64,000 bases of DNA. It comes from Candidatus Electrothrix aestuarii. Its GTDB lineage: Bacteria; Desulfobacterota; Desulfobulbia; Desulfobulbales; Desulfobulbaceae. Shown here piece after piece: positions 1 through 9,635 of the stretch. The stretch's first letter is position 1; the number at the start of each line of letters is the position of its first letter. Below the pieces are notes generated by a model. That model had not been told where the DNA came from and did not search any database. It worked only from the letters and a program-made list of their open reading frames with translations. Made by a program: the position numbers and the translations under genes. Location of the stretch: NCBI GenBank assembly GCA_032595685.2, contig CP159373.1:3933907-3997906 (forward strand), in the 5' to 3' direction.

Positions 1-878
1 GTCAATTAATCGTTGTATGAACTCTTTGGCTGGAATCGCTTCGGTAACTTTAACTTCTGTTTTATGATCAATATACCAAAATGTTACTTCCTCACCATCG
101 TAATTCGTTATCTTGTGCTCTGCCAATGCTGGACGAGCCATATAGCGACCAATATATCGAGCTGCATGTCTTGCTGATGTCATCTTGCTTTTACCATTTA
201 CATAAAAACCATTACGTTGGCTTTTAAACAGGTAATCTATGAATCTTACATTTTCTTTTGTTTGCGGCAAGCTAGCCTTTATTTCAGTCAGCAAATAATA
301 TTGCCATTTTTTTCTAAGCAGACCATATGGCAAAAATGGAATATCAACCCACTGATTGGAAGATGTTAATCCTCCTTCTGTCATTAACATATGGACATGC
401 GGATTAAACTTAAGATCTCTTCCAAACGTATGGACAACTAATAGAATTCCCGGAACAGCATCAACTCCTTTACTTTGAAGTACTTCCACAGCCGCTTTTG
501 AAGCACAATCCATCATAATCTTGATCAGCATACGATCACTAAAAATTATCTTTCGGAGTTCTTGTGGAATGGTAAACACTAAATGTCGATGAACTACGTC
601 GAATATACTTTTCACTGTCTTTTCAACCCATTCATCGACGTATCGCTTACCGCAAGACGTACAGAATCGACACTTACAGGTGAACCCTACTCTCTTTTTT
701 CAAAACAATTCGGACAAATATACTCGACATAGCCATTGGTAGACTCTCCACAGTTGATCATTTTTTCTACATTTTCAACGATTGACTCCCAGTGAAGGCT
801 TGAGTACCTGCTTGCCAATTCAACGCAGACTACATACCAAAAATCACGAAAGATTAATTTTATCAGCTTATTTTTCAT
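1..878 (-). CDS. IS91-like Y2 transposase, partial, with internal frameshift
   Basis: Two frames together make one transposase. Residues 1-63 (878 to 690) hold the start of a zinc-binding domain, with the first Cys pair in ICPNC. The reading then has to slip by -1 at an A6 run (695-700 on the minus strand) to continue with CKCRFCTSCGK, which supplies the remaining zinc ligands. The HUH motif PHVHML and the start of the catalytic core follow, and the frame runs off the window start. The track-style start at 615 (GTG) is therefore probably internal. The same frameshift occurs in all four copies in the window, so it is either programmed or was fixed before amplification. Confidence 0.75.
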
Positions 879-942
879 TAAGCTAATACTCTATTCGCAA
901 TTACAACATGTTGAAAGGAAAATTTTATAATTTCCTATACAA
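1..942 (-). mobile_element. IS91-like element, copy A (left part off window)
   Basis: Identical to the full-length copy at 28252-29587 apart from missing its oriIS end, which lies beyond the window start. The end upstream of the transposase is complete: an AT-rich imperfect inverted repeat at 917-935 followed by the terminal CCTATACAA (934-942). It is joined directly to the inside of an IS1380-like element whose first ~630 bp are absent here. That missing part may lie left of the window, which would mean this copy inserted into the IS1380 element. IS91-family elements move by rolling-circle replication with a Y2 HUH transposase and make no target duplication, consistent with none being seen here. 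Confidence 0.85.
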
Positions 943-943
943 T

Positions 944-1836
944 AAAAAAAGAAAGGATTCCAGCCGTTACAGATGAACTGGGGAAGATTTTTTGTAGATG
1001 CGGTTTTTCGCGGTGGTGATAAGCACTCGAATCACGGTGACACTGTCCAAAAAATGATATTGCATATTGTGAATCGCATCAGAAAGGAATATCGACATGA
1101 TGTCCCGATTGTTATTCGAATGGACAGTGGTTTTTTCGACCAGAAGATTTTTGAATTTTGTGAGCAACTTGGTGTTGGTTATATCTGTGGTGGGAAGATG
1201 TATAAAGATATAAAAGAATTTGCAAGTGAGACAACCCGTTGGAGGCGTTTTGCCGCACCCGGTAAGAAAGATATTTGGGAGTATGCGGAATTCGGCACTA
1301 AAAGGGGTAATTGGAAGCAATTTCGACGAGCTATATACTGTCGCCTGTGCAACCACGGGTCTCAGCTTCGGCTTCCAGGAACTGGTCCGGACACCGTGAT
1401 CATTACAAATCTTGGGCGTGGCGGAACTATTGACGAACTTCTTGAAAAGGCGGGTGTTATGTCAGAATATGTAAGTGCCAACGCTATTGTTGCAGGGTAT
1501 CATGTACGCGGTAGCGACGAGTTGGTTAACCGAGGTTTCAAGGATTTTGGCCATGAACAACTGCCGTTCACTCGATTCACTCCAAACGCTGCGTGGTATT
1601 ACATGTTACTGGTCGGCTTTTTTCTTTTTGAATCATTCAAAGAGGATGCAGCTTCTCCCGTAGTTTCAATAACAGCCTATGCATCAACAGTACGCCGTCA
1701 ACTGATAGATGTAGCGGGTAAAATTGTCAGGCACAGCGGTCAGGTTGTATTAAAAGTGGCCCGGTGTGCTTTTGAAGGGCTTCAATTAGCCGAAATGTTA
1801 AAAAGGTGTATTGAGCCCCCTGTGTTACAACACTAG
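944..1836 (+). pseudogene. IS1380-like transposase, C-terminal fragment
   Basis: Corresponds to about residues 173-468 of the 468-residue transposase at 30304-31710. It keeps the second catalytic aspartate region (VIRMDSGFF) and the third-acidic region (GHEQLPFTRF), but lacks the N-terminus with the first catalytic aspartate (ELGIDTMVMD). It cannot be functional as it stands; any translation from the ATG at 973 would give a 287-residue fragment. Confidence 0.85.
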
Positions 1837-2049
1837 GTGAGCATCTCCGGCAATTCTCAATTTGAATTCAGACAGGATAAGTGCGCCCAATTTTCATGAA
1901 AACTGCGGAAATTGGCCCCAAAACGTAACGGATCTGAAGAAAAGCTATATTCAGAGGTGTTTTTGTTTTCCCCTGAGAACCAATTTTTAAAAAATTGAGC
2001 TTTTCTTACCGGAATTGCTTTACCCAGACCATGAATCGCTCAATTTAGG
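944..2049 (+). mobile_element. IS1380-like element, 5'-truncated copy
   Basis: Matches positions 30818-31923 of the complete IS1380-like element. The right terminal inverted repeat (ending ...CAATTTAGG at 2049) is present and is followed by ATTTA (2050-2054), the same target duplication found at the complete copy. The left 630 bp are replaced by the IS91-like copy A. The insertion point lies in an A8 run inside the transposase gene. Confidence 0.85.
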
Positions 2050-2732
2050 ATTTACATAAAAACCATTACGTTGGCTTTTAAACAGGTAATCTATGAATCT
2101 TACATTTTCTTTTGTTTGCGGCAAGCTAGCCTTTATTTCAGTCAGCAAATAATATTGCCATTTTTTTCTAAGCAGACCATATGGCAAAAATGGAATATCA
2201 ACCCACTGATTGGAAGATGTTAATCCTCCTTCTGTCATTAACATATGGACATGCGGATTAAACTTAAGATCTCTTCCAAACGTATGGACAACTAATAGAA
2301 TTCCCGGAACAGCATCAACTCCTTTACTTTGAAGTACTTCCACAGCCGCTTTTGAAGCACAATCCATCATAATCTTGATCAGCATACGATCACTAAAAAT
2401 TATCTTTCGGAGTTCTTGTGGAATGGTAAACACTAAATGTCGATGAACTACGTCGAATATACTTTTCACTGTCTTTTCAACCCATTCATCGACGTATCGC
2501 TTACCGCAAGACGTACAGAATCGACACTTACAGGTGAACCCTACTCTCTTTTTTCAAAACAATTCGGACAAATATACTCGACATAGCCATTGGTAGACTC
2601 TCCACAGTTGATCATTTTTTCTACATTTTCAACGATTGACTCCCAGTGAAGGCTTGAGTACCTGCTTGCCAATTCAACGCAGACTACATACCAAAAATCA
2701 CGAAAGATTAATTTTATCAGCTTATTTTTCAT
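2050..2732 (-). pseudogene. IS91-like transposase, N-terminal half
   Basis: It begins with the 63-residue zinc-binding frame (2732 to 2541). After the -1 slip it continues through CKCRFCTSCGK and the HUH motif, and stops where IS1380 interrupted the gene. The open frame runs a few codons into IS1380 sequence before a stop near 2020. Residues carrying the catalytic tyrosines (YIGRY in the intact copy) are absent. Confidence 0.8.
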
Positions 2733-2796
2733 TAAGCTAATACTCTATTCGCAATTACAACATGTTGAAAGGAAAATTTTATAATTTCCTATACAA
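2050..2796 (-). mobile_element. IS91-like element, ter-side fragment
   Basis: This is the part of an IS91-like element that lay to the right of the IS1380 insertion. It is identical in arrangement to 31924-32670, starts with the ATTTA duplication and ends with CCTATACAA at 2796. The zinc-binding start (2732 to 2544) and the HUH region (start 2469) are present, with the same A6 frameshift; the Y2 tyrosine region is missing. Host DNA (a glycosyltransferase gene) resumes at 2797. Copy A, the IS1380 fragment and this piece form an IS91-in-IS1380-in-IS91 nest. Confidence 0.85.
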
Positions 2797-3733
2797 TAAA
2801 AAAGATTCACATGAACTTGCCGAATTAATTAGAAAGTTACCAGATGAGCGTAATGATCTTTTTAAATTGAGGCATTTTCACCCACCTTTATCTATTTATA
2901 TGTGGGCTTTTCTTTTAAAGGAAAAAAGGATATCTCAGATACCTAGGTATATTTTCCTGGGAAAGGTTCTGATGTATTTTTCAACCATTATATTGGGATG
3001 TGTTTTTTTTATAATTTTATCAAGGTCACGAGTTAGTTCTTTCTTATTATTCACCTTGTTGTCTTTTATACCTCTTATTAGTAGTGCAGATTTTTTTATT
3101 TACACGTATTCTTCTTTAAATTTTCATTATCCATTCGCCCTGTTATCTCTTCTTTATATTATAATATTATATTTTTTTATTCTGAATCCTAACAGGAACA
3201 ATGCATTGATGTTAGGCGTAGTAATGGGGTTAACAGCTCTTTGCTTAGAAACTTATCTTTTTCTTGTGCTTTCATCATTTGTTGCTCTGCTAGCAAGTAG
3301 AAAAATATTTAAACTGTACTCAAATTTTCCTGTTATTCTCGTTTCTTTTTTTCTTACTTTGTTTTTTCTGAACCCTGGAATTATTAAAACCGGCGGTGGA
3401 GTTACTTCTTGGTTAATGTATGCATACCGGATTTTTTTTAGGAACGGTGAGGAGTATCAAGGGGTTAATTGGGTAAATAATTGGTTAGAGTTTGGCAGTG
3501 TAAATTTATATTTTTCTATCTTTATTTTAGCTGTTTTTTGCAGTTATCTTGTTTTTTTTAAAAAAATAGAAATCCCAGTGAAAGTTTTACTGATTACTTC
3601 GATTGGTTATCTTTTATTAATAACACCCTTTAACCTGAATACGACGTATCTTTTTCCAGGGTTGTTAATAACGTCTTTTAGTTGCTTGTTAGTGTTGTTA
3701 AATATTTTTGAAAGACTAAGTGGGGAAAAATAA
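2797..3733 (+). pseudogene. Membrane GT-C type glycosyltransferase, 5'-truncated
   Basis: About 310 host-encoded residues rich in hydrophobic helices (roughly eight or nine membrane segments), with an extracytoplasmic-looking HFHPPLSIY stretch near the front. That recalls the first periplasmic loop of GT39/GT83-like polyprenyl-phosphate-sugar transferases. The start codon is gone; an ATG inside the IS91 terminus (2762) reads in frame into the gene and adds 12 foreign residues. The DNA is much more AT-rich than the next genes, which suggests separate acquisition. A one-base deletion in the A5 run at 3726-3730 probably creates the stop: adding one A would fuse it to the following frame. The exact family is uncertain. 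Confidence 0.6.
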
Positions 3734-4170
3734 TTTTTACTGGAATATTAATAGCTAATTTAGCTGGCTATATCTTGAACATAAACCAAGCTTATATAGA
3801 GTATGAAAAGAAAAGTAATGAAGATTTAGTTTACTCAGGAAATTTTTTTCAAACGATTAATTTTATTTCAAAATATAAAACAAGTTTGGTTGATGCAGGA
3901 CATATTCAACGTTTTTATCTTAACAATCAAAAGAATATTGATGAACTCGTAATTCAGAAAGACGGCGCGCTGACAGTACGAGATAATTATGAATATAAAG
4001 TTCTTGATAGCTCAGATATAGGCAAATATGAAGTGGTTATTGTAAGAAAGAAAAATGCCAGCAATCTATTGGTATCTAATATGGATAAACTTAATTTCCA
4101 GAAGATAGCTAATGAAAATTTTGATATATTTTTAAATTTAAAACTCCTTAATCCTAAAATATTATATTGA
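3721..4170 (+). pseudogene. Probable C-terminal part of the same GT-C protein
   Basis: This frame is open from 3721 and begins with a hydrophobic helix (IIFTGILIANLAGYIL), followed by a ~125-residue soluble tail rich in Asn, Lys and Tyr. There is no good start codon or Shine-Dalgarno sequence; the first candidate is a TTG at 3775, after the helix. The reading is best explained as the last membrane span plus periplasmic domain of the preceding protein, separated by a one-base loss in an A run. A separate small gene starting at 3775 cannot be excluded. AT content is as high as in the preceding fragment. Confidence 0.5.
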
Positions 4171-4216
4171 ATTTATTTTTTCTGGATATTTTTAGGGTGC
4201 ATTTGATCATTATTTA

Positions 4217-5434
4217 ATGAACAGAATAACAAATAAGAAAACAGGAATTCTCTATATATCATACGACGGTATCCTTGAACCCCTGGGCCAATCACAGGTA
4301 CTTTCCTACCTGGAGCGGTTGGCAGCACGACATAATATTATCCTCATCAGCTTTGAAAAATCATCAGACTGGAAGCACACAGGCAAACGTGACGCTGTTT
4401 GCCGTCGGATACAGGCCGCTGGTATTGAGTGGGTGCCGCTTCGGTATCATAAACGTTTCAGTGTGCTAGCGACACTCTTTGATATCACTCAAGGAATTAT
4501 GGTAGGGGGATGGCTTACTGCTCGTTACCGCATCCAGATTATTCACGCCCGCAGTTACGTATCTTCTGTTATCGCTTTGGTACTTAAAAAGATGTTTGGG
4601 GTAAAATATATCTTTGACATGCGCGGCTTTTGGGCTGATGAACGAGTGGATGGAGGGATTTGGCCTAGCAATAGTCGAATATATTATATAGCAAAATGGT
4701 TTGAGCAACATTTCCTTCTTTCTGCGGATTATGTCGTTTCTTTGACTCATTCGGCTCTCTCAGAGATAAAAACATTTCCTTACCTTCAAGGTAGAATGCC
4801 CCGCTTTGAAGTAATTACCACCTGTGCTGACCTGGAACTCTTTAAGGCGACGACTAATATAATTGAAAAAAGAGAACGTTCCTTCGTTCTCGGATATGTC
4901 GGGTCGGTGGGGACTTGGTATTTATTTGATGAGGTTTTACGATTTTTTAAAATATTACATAAGCAGGTTCCGGGGGCTGTGCTGCATATTTTGAATCGAG
5001 GTGACCATGACTATATCCTTGAAAGAATATCCGTAGCTGGCCTCTCACCAGACTTGTTCCAGCTTAATGCAGCTGATCATACGGAAGTAGTGCAAGTGAT
5101 GCAGAAAATGGATGCAGGAATTTTTTTTTATAAACCAACGTATTCAAAATTGGCTACTGCGCCGACAAAACTTGGTGAGTTTTTGGGATGTGGTGTACCT
5201 TGTATAAGTAATGCGGGCGTAGGAGACATTCAAGAAATTTTACAGGGAGAACAGGTGGGCGTTGCCCTTAACAATTTTTCAGATAAAGAGTTAGATGCTG
5301 GACTAAAATCTCTTTTTGAATTAACTCGACAACCTGATATTCAACAACGGTGCCGCCAAGCAGCTGGAAATTATTTTTCTTTGGAAAATGGTGTTGCCGC
5401 CTACGATAGAATATATAACGAGTTGGCCTCGTAG
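4217..5434 (+). CDS. Glycosyltransferase family 4
   Basis: 405 residues with two Rossmann-like halves (GT-B fold). The N-terminal acceptor half opens with YISYDGILEPLGQSQVLSYL, a start typical of polysaccharide-cluster GT4 enzymes. The donor half includes LGYVGSVGTWYLFDEVL and the family E-x7-E region around TKLGEFLGCGVP. It probably adds a sugar from a nucleotide-sugar donor to a lipid-linked repeat unit on the cytoplasmic membrane face. It is the first intact gene after the IS-damaged GT-C fragments and lies 9 bp upstream of a second GT4 gene, so the two are likely cotranscribed. Sugar specificity cannot be read from the sequence. Confidence 0.85.
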   Translation: MNRITNKKTGILYISYDGILEPLGQSQVLSYLERLAARHNIILISFEKSSDWKHTGKRDAVCRRIQAAGIEWVPLRYHKRFSVLATLFDITQGIMVGGWLTARYRIQIIHARSYVSSVIALVLKKMFGVKYIFDMRGFWADERVDGGIWPSNSRIYYIAKWFEQHFLLSADYVVSLTHSALSEIKTFPYLQGRMPRFEVITTCADLELFKATTNIIEKRERSFVLGYVGSVGTWYLFDEVLRFFKILHKQVPGAVLHILNRGDHDYILERISVAGLSPDLFQLNAADHTEVVQVMQKMDAGIFFYKPTYSKLATAPTKLGEFLGCGVPCISNAGVGDIQEILQGEQVGVALNNFSDKELDAGLKSLFELTRQPDIQQRCRQAAGNYFSLENGVAAYDRIYNELAS

Positions 5435-5443
5435 AATAGAGTT

Positions 5444-6505
5444 ATGGTAAAAGTACTAGGCCTTTCTCTTTATGGTTCTTTAGCGGCCAGTACAAGATAT
5501 AGACTGGAGCAATATACCCCGGGCTTATCTGAATGCGGCATTGATCTTCAGGTTCATCATTTACTTGGAGACGAATACCTGCGTTGTCGTTTTCAAAAGA
5601 AACAATTACCTTACTCTGCCTTGGTCAAAGCAGCATGCAAACGTTTGGTACTGTTACTTAGCGATCAGGAATTTGATGCAGTTATCTTATATGCGGAAAT
5701 TTTTCCTTTTTTACCAGGATGGTTGGAAAGGAAGCTTATAAGAAAACCATACGTTTATGATTTTGATGATGCTTTTTACTTAAAATATAAACGGGGCAAA
5801 CTTGGTTTATTGCAACCTGTACTTGGTAAAAAGGTCCAACAGGTTATAGAGGGGGCTTCCGCTGTAACGGCGGGAAATAAAAGGCTTCTGGGCTATGCGA
5901 ATACAGTTAATAATAATTCTTTCCTGTTACCTACCGTTGTAGATATAGAACGGTATCGATCTGAAACGCAAACTTCCTCAAGTTTAACTTTCACGGTTGG
6001 TTGGATTGGATCTCCTTCTACAGTTTCCTATCTCACAGCTGTTGTACGTCCTCTAGCTCTCCTCGGCCTTGAAGGGCCTGTCAGGTTTGTCGTGGTCGGG
6101 GGGACTGCACCTGTAATTCCTCATATCGAGGTAGTAGAAGAAGAATGGCAGGAGGATACTGAAATTGCTCTCATCAACAGTTTTGATGTGGGGATTATGC
6201 CTCTTATTAATGATGAATGGGCAAGAGGGAAGTGCGCATTTAAACTGATTCAGTGTATGGCTTGCGAGGTGCCTGTTATTGCCTCGCGGGTCGGAGCAAA
6301 TGTTGATGTTGTACAGTCCGACTGCGGAATACTCGTATCGCATGAGGATGAATGGATAGATGCATTGCGAAAAATGAGAGATCAGCCTCAGGAAAGAAAA
6401 CAGATGGGATGTGAAGGTCGCAATCGCATAATAGAATATTATTCACTCCAGCACAATATACCGTTATTAGCGCAGATACTTCATGATGTTGCTCATAGTC
6501 ACTGA
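5444..6505 (+). CDS. Glycosyltransferase family 4
   Basis: 353 residues, GT-B fold. The N-terminal half carries VYDFDDAFY, common in group-1 glycosyltransferases of polysaccharide clusters. The C-terminal donor-binding half contains VGWIGSPSTVSYL, FDVGIMPLINDEWARGKCAFKL and CEVPVIASRVGAN, which form the nucleotide-sugar site. It starts 9 bp after the previous stop codon and is presumably part of the same transcript. Downstream is the asparagine-synthetase remnant rather than an intact gene. Confidence 0.85.
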   Translation: MVKVLGLSLYGSLAASTRYRLEQYTPGLSECGIDLQVHHLLGDEYLRCRFQKKQLPYSALVKAACKRLVLLLSDQEFDAVILYAEIFPFLPGWLERKLIRKPYVYDFDDAFYLKYKRGKLGLLQPVLGKKVQQVIEGASAVTAGNKRLLGYANTVNNNSFLLPTVVDIERYRSETQTSSSLTFTVGWIGSPSTVSYLTAVVRPLALLGLEGPVRFVVVGGTAPVIPHIEVVEEEWQEDTEIALINSFDVGIMPLINDEWARGKCAFKLIQCMACEVPVIASRVGANVDVVQSDCGILVSHEDEWIDALRKMRDQPQERKQMGCEGRNRIIEYYSLQHNIPLLAQILHDVAHSH

Positions 6506-6558
6506 AGTGAAAAAAATACAATTTTTTCGACTATACTCCTTGTAATCACAGGGGTAAG

Positions 6559-7454
6559 ATGGGCTTTATACAAAAGTATATTTTGGTGGCACAAACGGCT
6601 CAACAGCATGTTACAGTGGCCCTGTCCGGTGATGGTGGTGATGAGCTCTTTGGGGGGGATAATCGTTATACATGGGTACCGAATATATGGAAAAAATAGG
6701 TTGGTTACCCTATGGTGTTAGATAAAAAATCTGCCATCTGCTTATCTGGGCTTCTCAAAACGACATGTTAGCGGCAGGACAAGGGATTGCGGGTAAAATA
6801 CCAGTAGCCTTGGCAGGAGAAAAATTACAAAAGCTTGGCCAACGATTATTGACAGTTCGAAATATTGACGAATTCTACCTCAGTTTGGTTTCAGAATGGC
6901 CTACACCGGAGCAGGTTGTTTTATTAGTGGATCAGGAGCCAGCTACCTTACTCACAGAGCGAAATACATGGCCGCAGCTGGATAGTATTGAAGAAAGAAT
7001 GATGTACCTTGACACATTAACCTACTTGCCAGATGATATTTTGTGTAAGGTAGATAGGGCCGCTATGGGCGTCAGCCTGGAGACTCGCGTACCCTTTCTT
7101 GACCATAGGATAGTTGAATTGGCATGGCGGCTTCCTTTGTACATGAAAATTCGAGATGGGCAGGGGAAATGGATACTGCGACAGCTTTTATATAAATACG
7201 TACCAAAACAGCTCATTGAACGTCCGAAACAAGGCTTTGCCATACCACTGGGCCAGTGGTTGCGAGGACCTTTGCGTACTTGGGCTGAGCAACTCCTTGA
7301 CCCTATAAGAATAAATAGGGAAGGCTTTTTTTCTTCTGAAGCCATCCAGCAAGAATGGAAGGAACATATGAGCGGTAAATACAACTGGGAGCATTCACTC
7401 TGGTCTGTCTTAATGTTTCAGGCCTGGCTTGAAACCCAGCAGGAGAATTATTGA
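6559..7454 (+). pseudogene. Asparagine synthetase B-like, degraded
   Basis: Two pieces of the C-terminal synthetase domain survive. The first (6559-6699) holds the ATP-pyrophosphatase PP-loop region VALSGDGGDELFGG and then a stop codon. The second (6765-7454, 229 residues) continues in a different frame with the conserved DILCKVDRAAMGVSLETRVP and KQGFAIPLGQWLRG segments. The N-terminal class-II glutaminase domain and the start of the synthetase domain are missing. AsnB-like amidotransferases are common in exopolysaccharide clusters, where they often amidate sugars or precursors. Several independent lesions argue against a sequencing error; the 229-residue piece alone lacks the ATP-binding loop. 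Confidence 0.85.
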
Positions 7455-7455
7455 G

Positions 7456-8487
7456 ATGTGGCCGTATTGGCTTATGTATACCATTCCCGCTCTCATGGCC
7501 CTGTCAAATAGCTCGCGGGAACGTTCCTGGCCCCCTTGGATACTCTTAGGTTTAGTTTTTACGGTATGTATCGGTTTCAGGCACCATGTCGGAGGTGATT
7601 GGAATAATTATCTTCCCTACTATGATAGAGAGATTGGCAGAGCATTTACAGATCCAATAAGTGGTGATCCAGGCTATGCTCTGTTGAATCGCCTCATGGC
7701 TCAGTTGGATTGGAAAATTTATGGGGTTAACCTGGTTTGTGGCTTGCTCTTTAGCATTGGGCTGATATTTTTTTGTCAAGGCTTATATCGCTCCTGGCTG
7801 GGATTTGCTGTAGCAGTACCCTACTTGATTATTGTAGTGGCTATGGGGTATGCACGGCAAGGTGTGGCTCTTGGCCTCATTTTCTGGGGTTTGTCCTATC
7901 TTGAGAAAGGGCGTTTTCTTCACTATGTCTTCTTTGTTGCCGTTGCAGCTTCGTTTCATAAAACAGCTGTCATCATGATTCCGTTGGGAATTTTTCTTTA
8001 TCGCCAGGGGTGGTTGTATCGCATTATAGCCGTTACTCTGGTCATTACTGGTCTATGGAATGCTTTAATGGAAAAAGAGGTGGACCATCTTTGGAATGCC
8101 TATGTTGAGCAACAGATGTATTCCCAGGGAGCTGTCATTCGGGTAGCAATGAATGCTGTTGCTGCTGTTTTCCTCCTGAAATACTGGAAGCTGTGGAGAA
8201 GGGTATACCCCAATGCCTTGCTCTGGTTATGGATGGCTTATGCGGCTCTTATCTCCGTTTTTGTGGTTGGATTTGCCACTACTGCTGTAGATCGCCTTGC
8301 TCTCTATCTAACTCCTCTGCAGATCGTTGTTTTTTCCCGTCTGCCCTTTTTAGCTCAAAAAGATTATGACCCTGAGATGATGACCACCTTGATTGTATTC
8401 GGTTATGGGCTTGTTCTCTTTGTGTGGTTAAATTTTGCTATTTATGCCCAGTATTGGCTTCCGTATCGAAATATTCTTTTTGAATAA
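7456..8487 (+). CDS. EpsG-family polysaccharide membrane protein
   Basis: 343 residues with about ten hydrophobic helices. The first loop carries GFRHHVGGDWNNYLPYYD, a hallmark of EpsG-family proteins, which are thought to act as polymerases for exopolysaccharide repeat units in the cytoplasmic membrane. The ATG at 7456 was chosen because AGGAGA at 7441-7446 is well spaced before it; the frame is open further upstream to 7429, but that overlaps the AsnB remnant. It is followed 15 bp later by a GT4 gene. No Wzx flippase is seen in the window, so export of the repeat unit must depend on genes elsewhere. Confidence 0.8.
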   Translation: MWPYWLMYTIPALMALSNSSRERSWPPWILLGLVFTVCIGFRHHVGGDWNNYLPYYDREIGRAFTDPISGDPGYALLNRLMAQLDWKIYGVNLVCGLLFSIGLIFFCQGLYRSWLGFAVAVPYLIIVVAMGYARQGVALGLIFWGLSYLEKGRFLHYVFFVAVAASFHKTAVIMIPLGIFLYRQGWLYRIIAVTLVITGLWNALMEKEVDHLWNAYVEQQMYSQGAVIRVAMNAVAAVFLLKYWKLWRRVYPNALLWLWMAYAALISVFVVGFATTAVDRLALYLTPLQIVVFSRLPFLAQKDYDPEMMTTLIVFGYGLVLFVWLNFAIYAQYWLPYRNILFE

Positions 8488-8502
8488 TATCGGTAGGCAT
8501 TC

Positions 8503-9630
8503 ATGAAGGTTATTTTTTTTGCCAATACGGATTGGTATCTCTATAATTTTCGGCTTGGATTAGCTCGTTTTCTTCGTGAGCAAGGCGCTGAGGTGCTTAT
8601 GATGTCACCTCCGGGAGAGTACGGCGAGCGAATCCAAACAGAAGGATTTCGCTGGATTCCTCTTCCTATGAATCGTCGCAGCCTTAATCCCATCCGTGAG
8701 ATGCAGTTGCTACGCTATATCTGCTTTATCCATAAGCAGGAACAGCCCGACGTGGTGCATAGTTTTACTATTAAATCTGTGGTGTATGGTTCTCTTGCTG
8801 CGCAGTTTGCTGGAATAAAAAAAAGAATTCATGCTGTTACTGGGTTGGGCCATGTCTTTATTAGTCAATCTTTGCGAGCACGTCTTCTTCGTCCTTTGGT
8901 TAAGAGTTTATTGCGATTGGCCTTGCGAGGTAAGGAGAGTCGTTTGATCCTCCAAAATTCTGATGACAGAGATCTATTTTTACAACATAAGCTGGTGAGC
9001 CCAGAGAGAATTACCATAATTCGAGGATCTGGTGTTGATACTCAGCGTTTTGCTCCGGTACAGAGAAAACAAAAAGGCAAGTTTCGGGTTCTGCTGGCGG
9101 CACGTCTGCTTTGGGAAAAGGGCATCAGGGAGTATATTGAGGCGGCGCAGTTCCTATCTCATCGAAGGGATGAGCTGGAGTTCCTCCTTGCTGGGGCTGC
9201 TGACCCTGGAAATCCCAGTGCCGTACCAGAGCAGGATATAAGAAACTGGCACAGAGATGGTCTTATAACAGCACTCGGACATGTAGAAAATATGCAGGAA
9301 TTGATGGGGGGCGTTGACCTCATGGTTCTCCCGAGCTGGCGGGAGGGAACCCCGCGTGGTCTCCTGGAAGCAGCCTCTATGGCTTTGCCTATTATCACCA
9401 CAGATGCACCTGGCTGCCGGGAAGTCGTGGAAAATGAAAAAAACGGTTTCCTCGTTCCGGTTGGTGATGCTGTTGCTTTGGCAGAGAAAATTGAATATCT
9501 CTTGGATAACCCGAAAACTTGTTCGCGCTTTGGTCAAGCAGGTCGGGAGAAAACGTGCAAGGCGTTTGCTCAAGAGATTGTTTTTCGTCAGACCTGGGAG
9601 GTCTATCGCTCCCTTGGTATAACGGGATAG
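8503..9630 (+). CDS. Glycosyltransferase family 4 (PglA-like)
   Basis: 375 residues. The N-terminus FFANTDWYLYNFRLGLARFL and the segment HAVTGLGHVFIS match GT4 enzymes of the PglA/WcaL-like group, which often add a hexosamine to undecaprenyl-diphosphate-linked sugars. The donor half has LLAARLLWEKGIREYIEAA, VLPSWREGTPRGLLEAASM and TDAPGCREVV, the typical nucleotide-sugar pocket with the E-x7-E pair. It sits between the EpsG gene and a nucleotidyltransferase-like gene that begins 5 bp after its stop. The precise donor and acceptor are inference. Confidence 0.85.
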   Translation: MKVIFFANTDWYLYNFRLGLARFLREQGAEVLMMSPPGEYGERIQTEGFRWIPLPMNRRSLNPIREMQLLRYICFIHKQEQPDVVHSFTIKSVVYGSLAAQFAGIKKRIHAVTGLGHVFISQSLRARLLRPLVKSLLRLALRGKESRLILQNSDDRDLFLQHKLVSPERITIIRGSGVDTQRFAPVQRKQKGKFRVLLAARLLWEKGIREYIEAAQFLSHRRDELEFLLAGAADPGNPSAVPEQDIRNWHRDGLITALGHVENMQELMGGVDLMVLPSWREGTPRGLLEAASMALPIITTDAPGCREVVENEKNGFLVPVGDAVALAEKIEYLLDNPKTCSRFGQAGREKTCKAFAQEIVFRQTWEVYRSLGITG

Positions 9631-9635
9631 AACAG

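Noticed and set aside
967..1356. 129-codon minus-strand frame, repeated at 30841-31230
   Set aside because: Antisense shadow of the IS1380 transposase.
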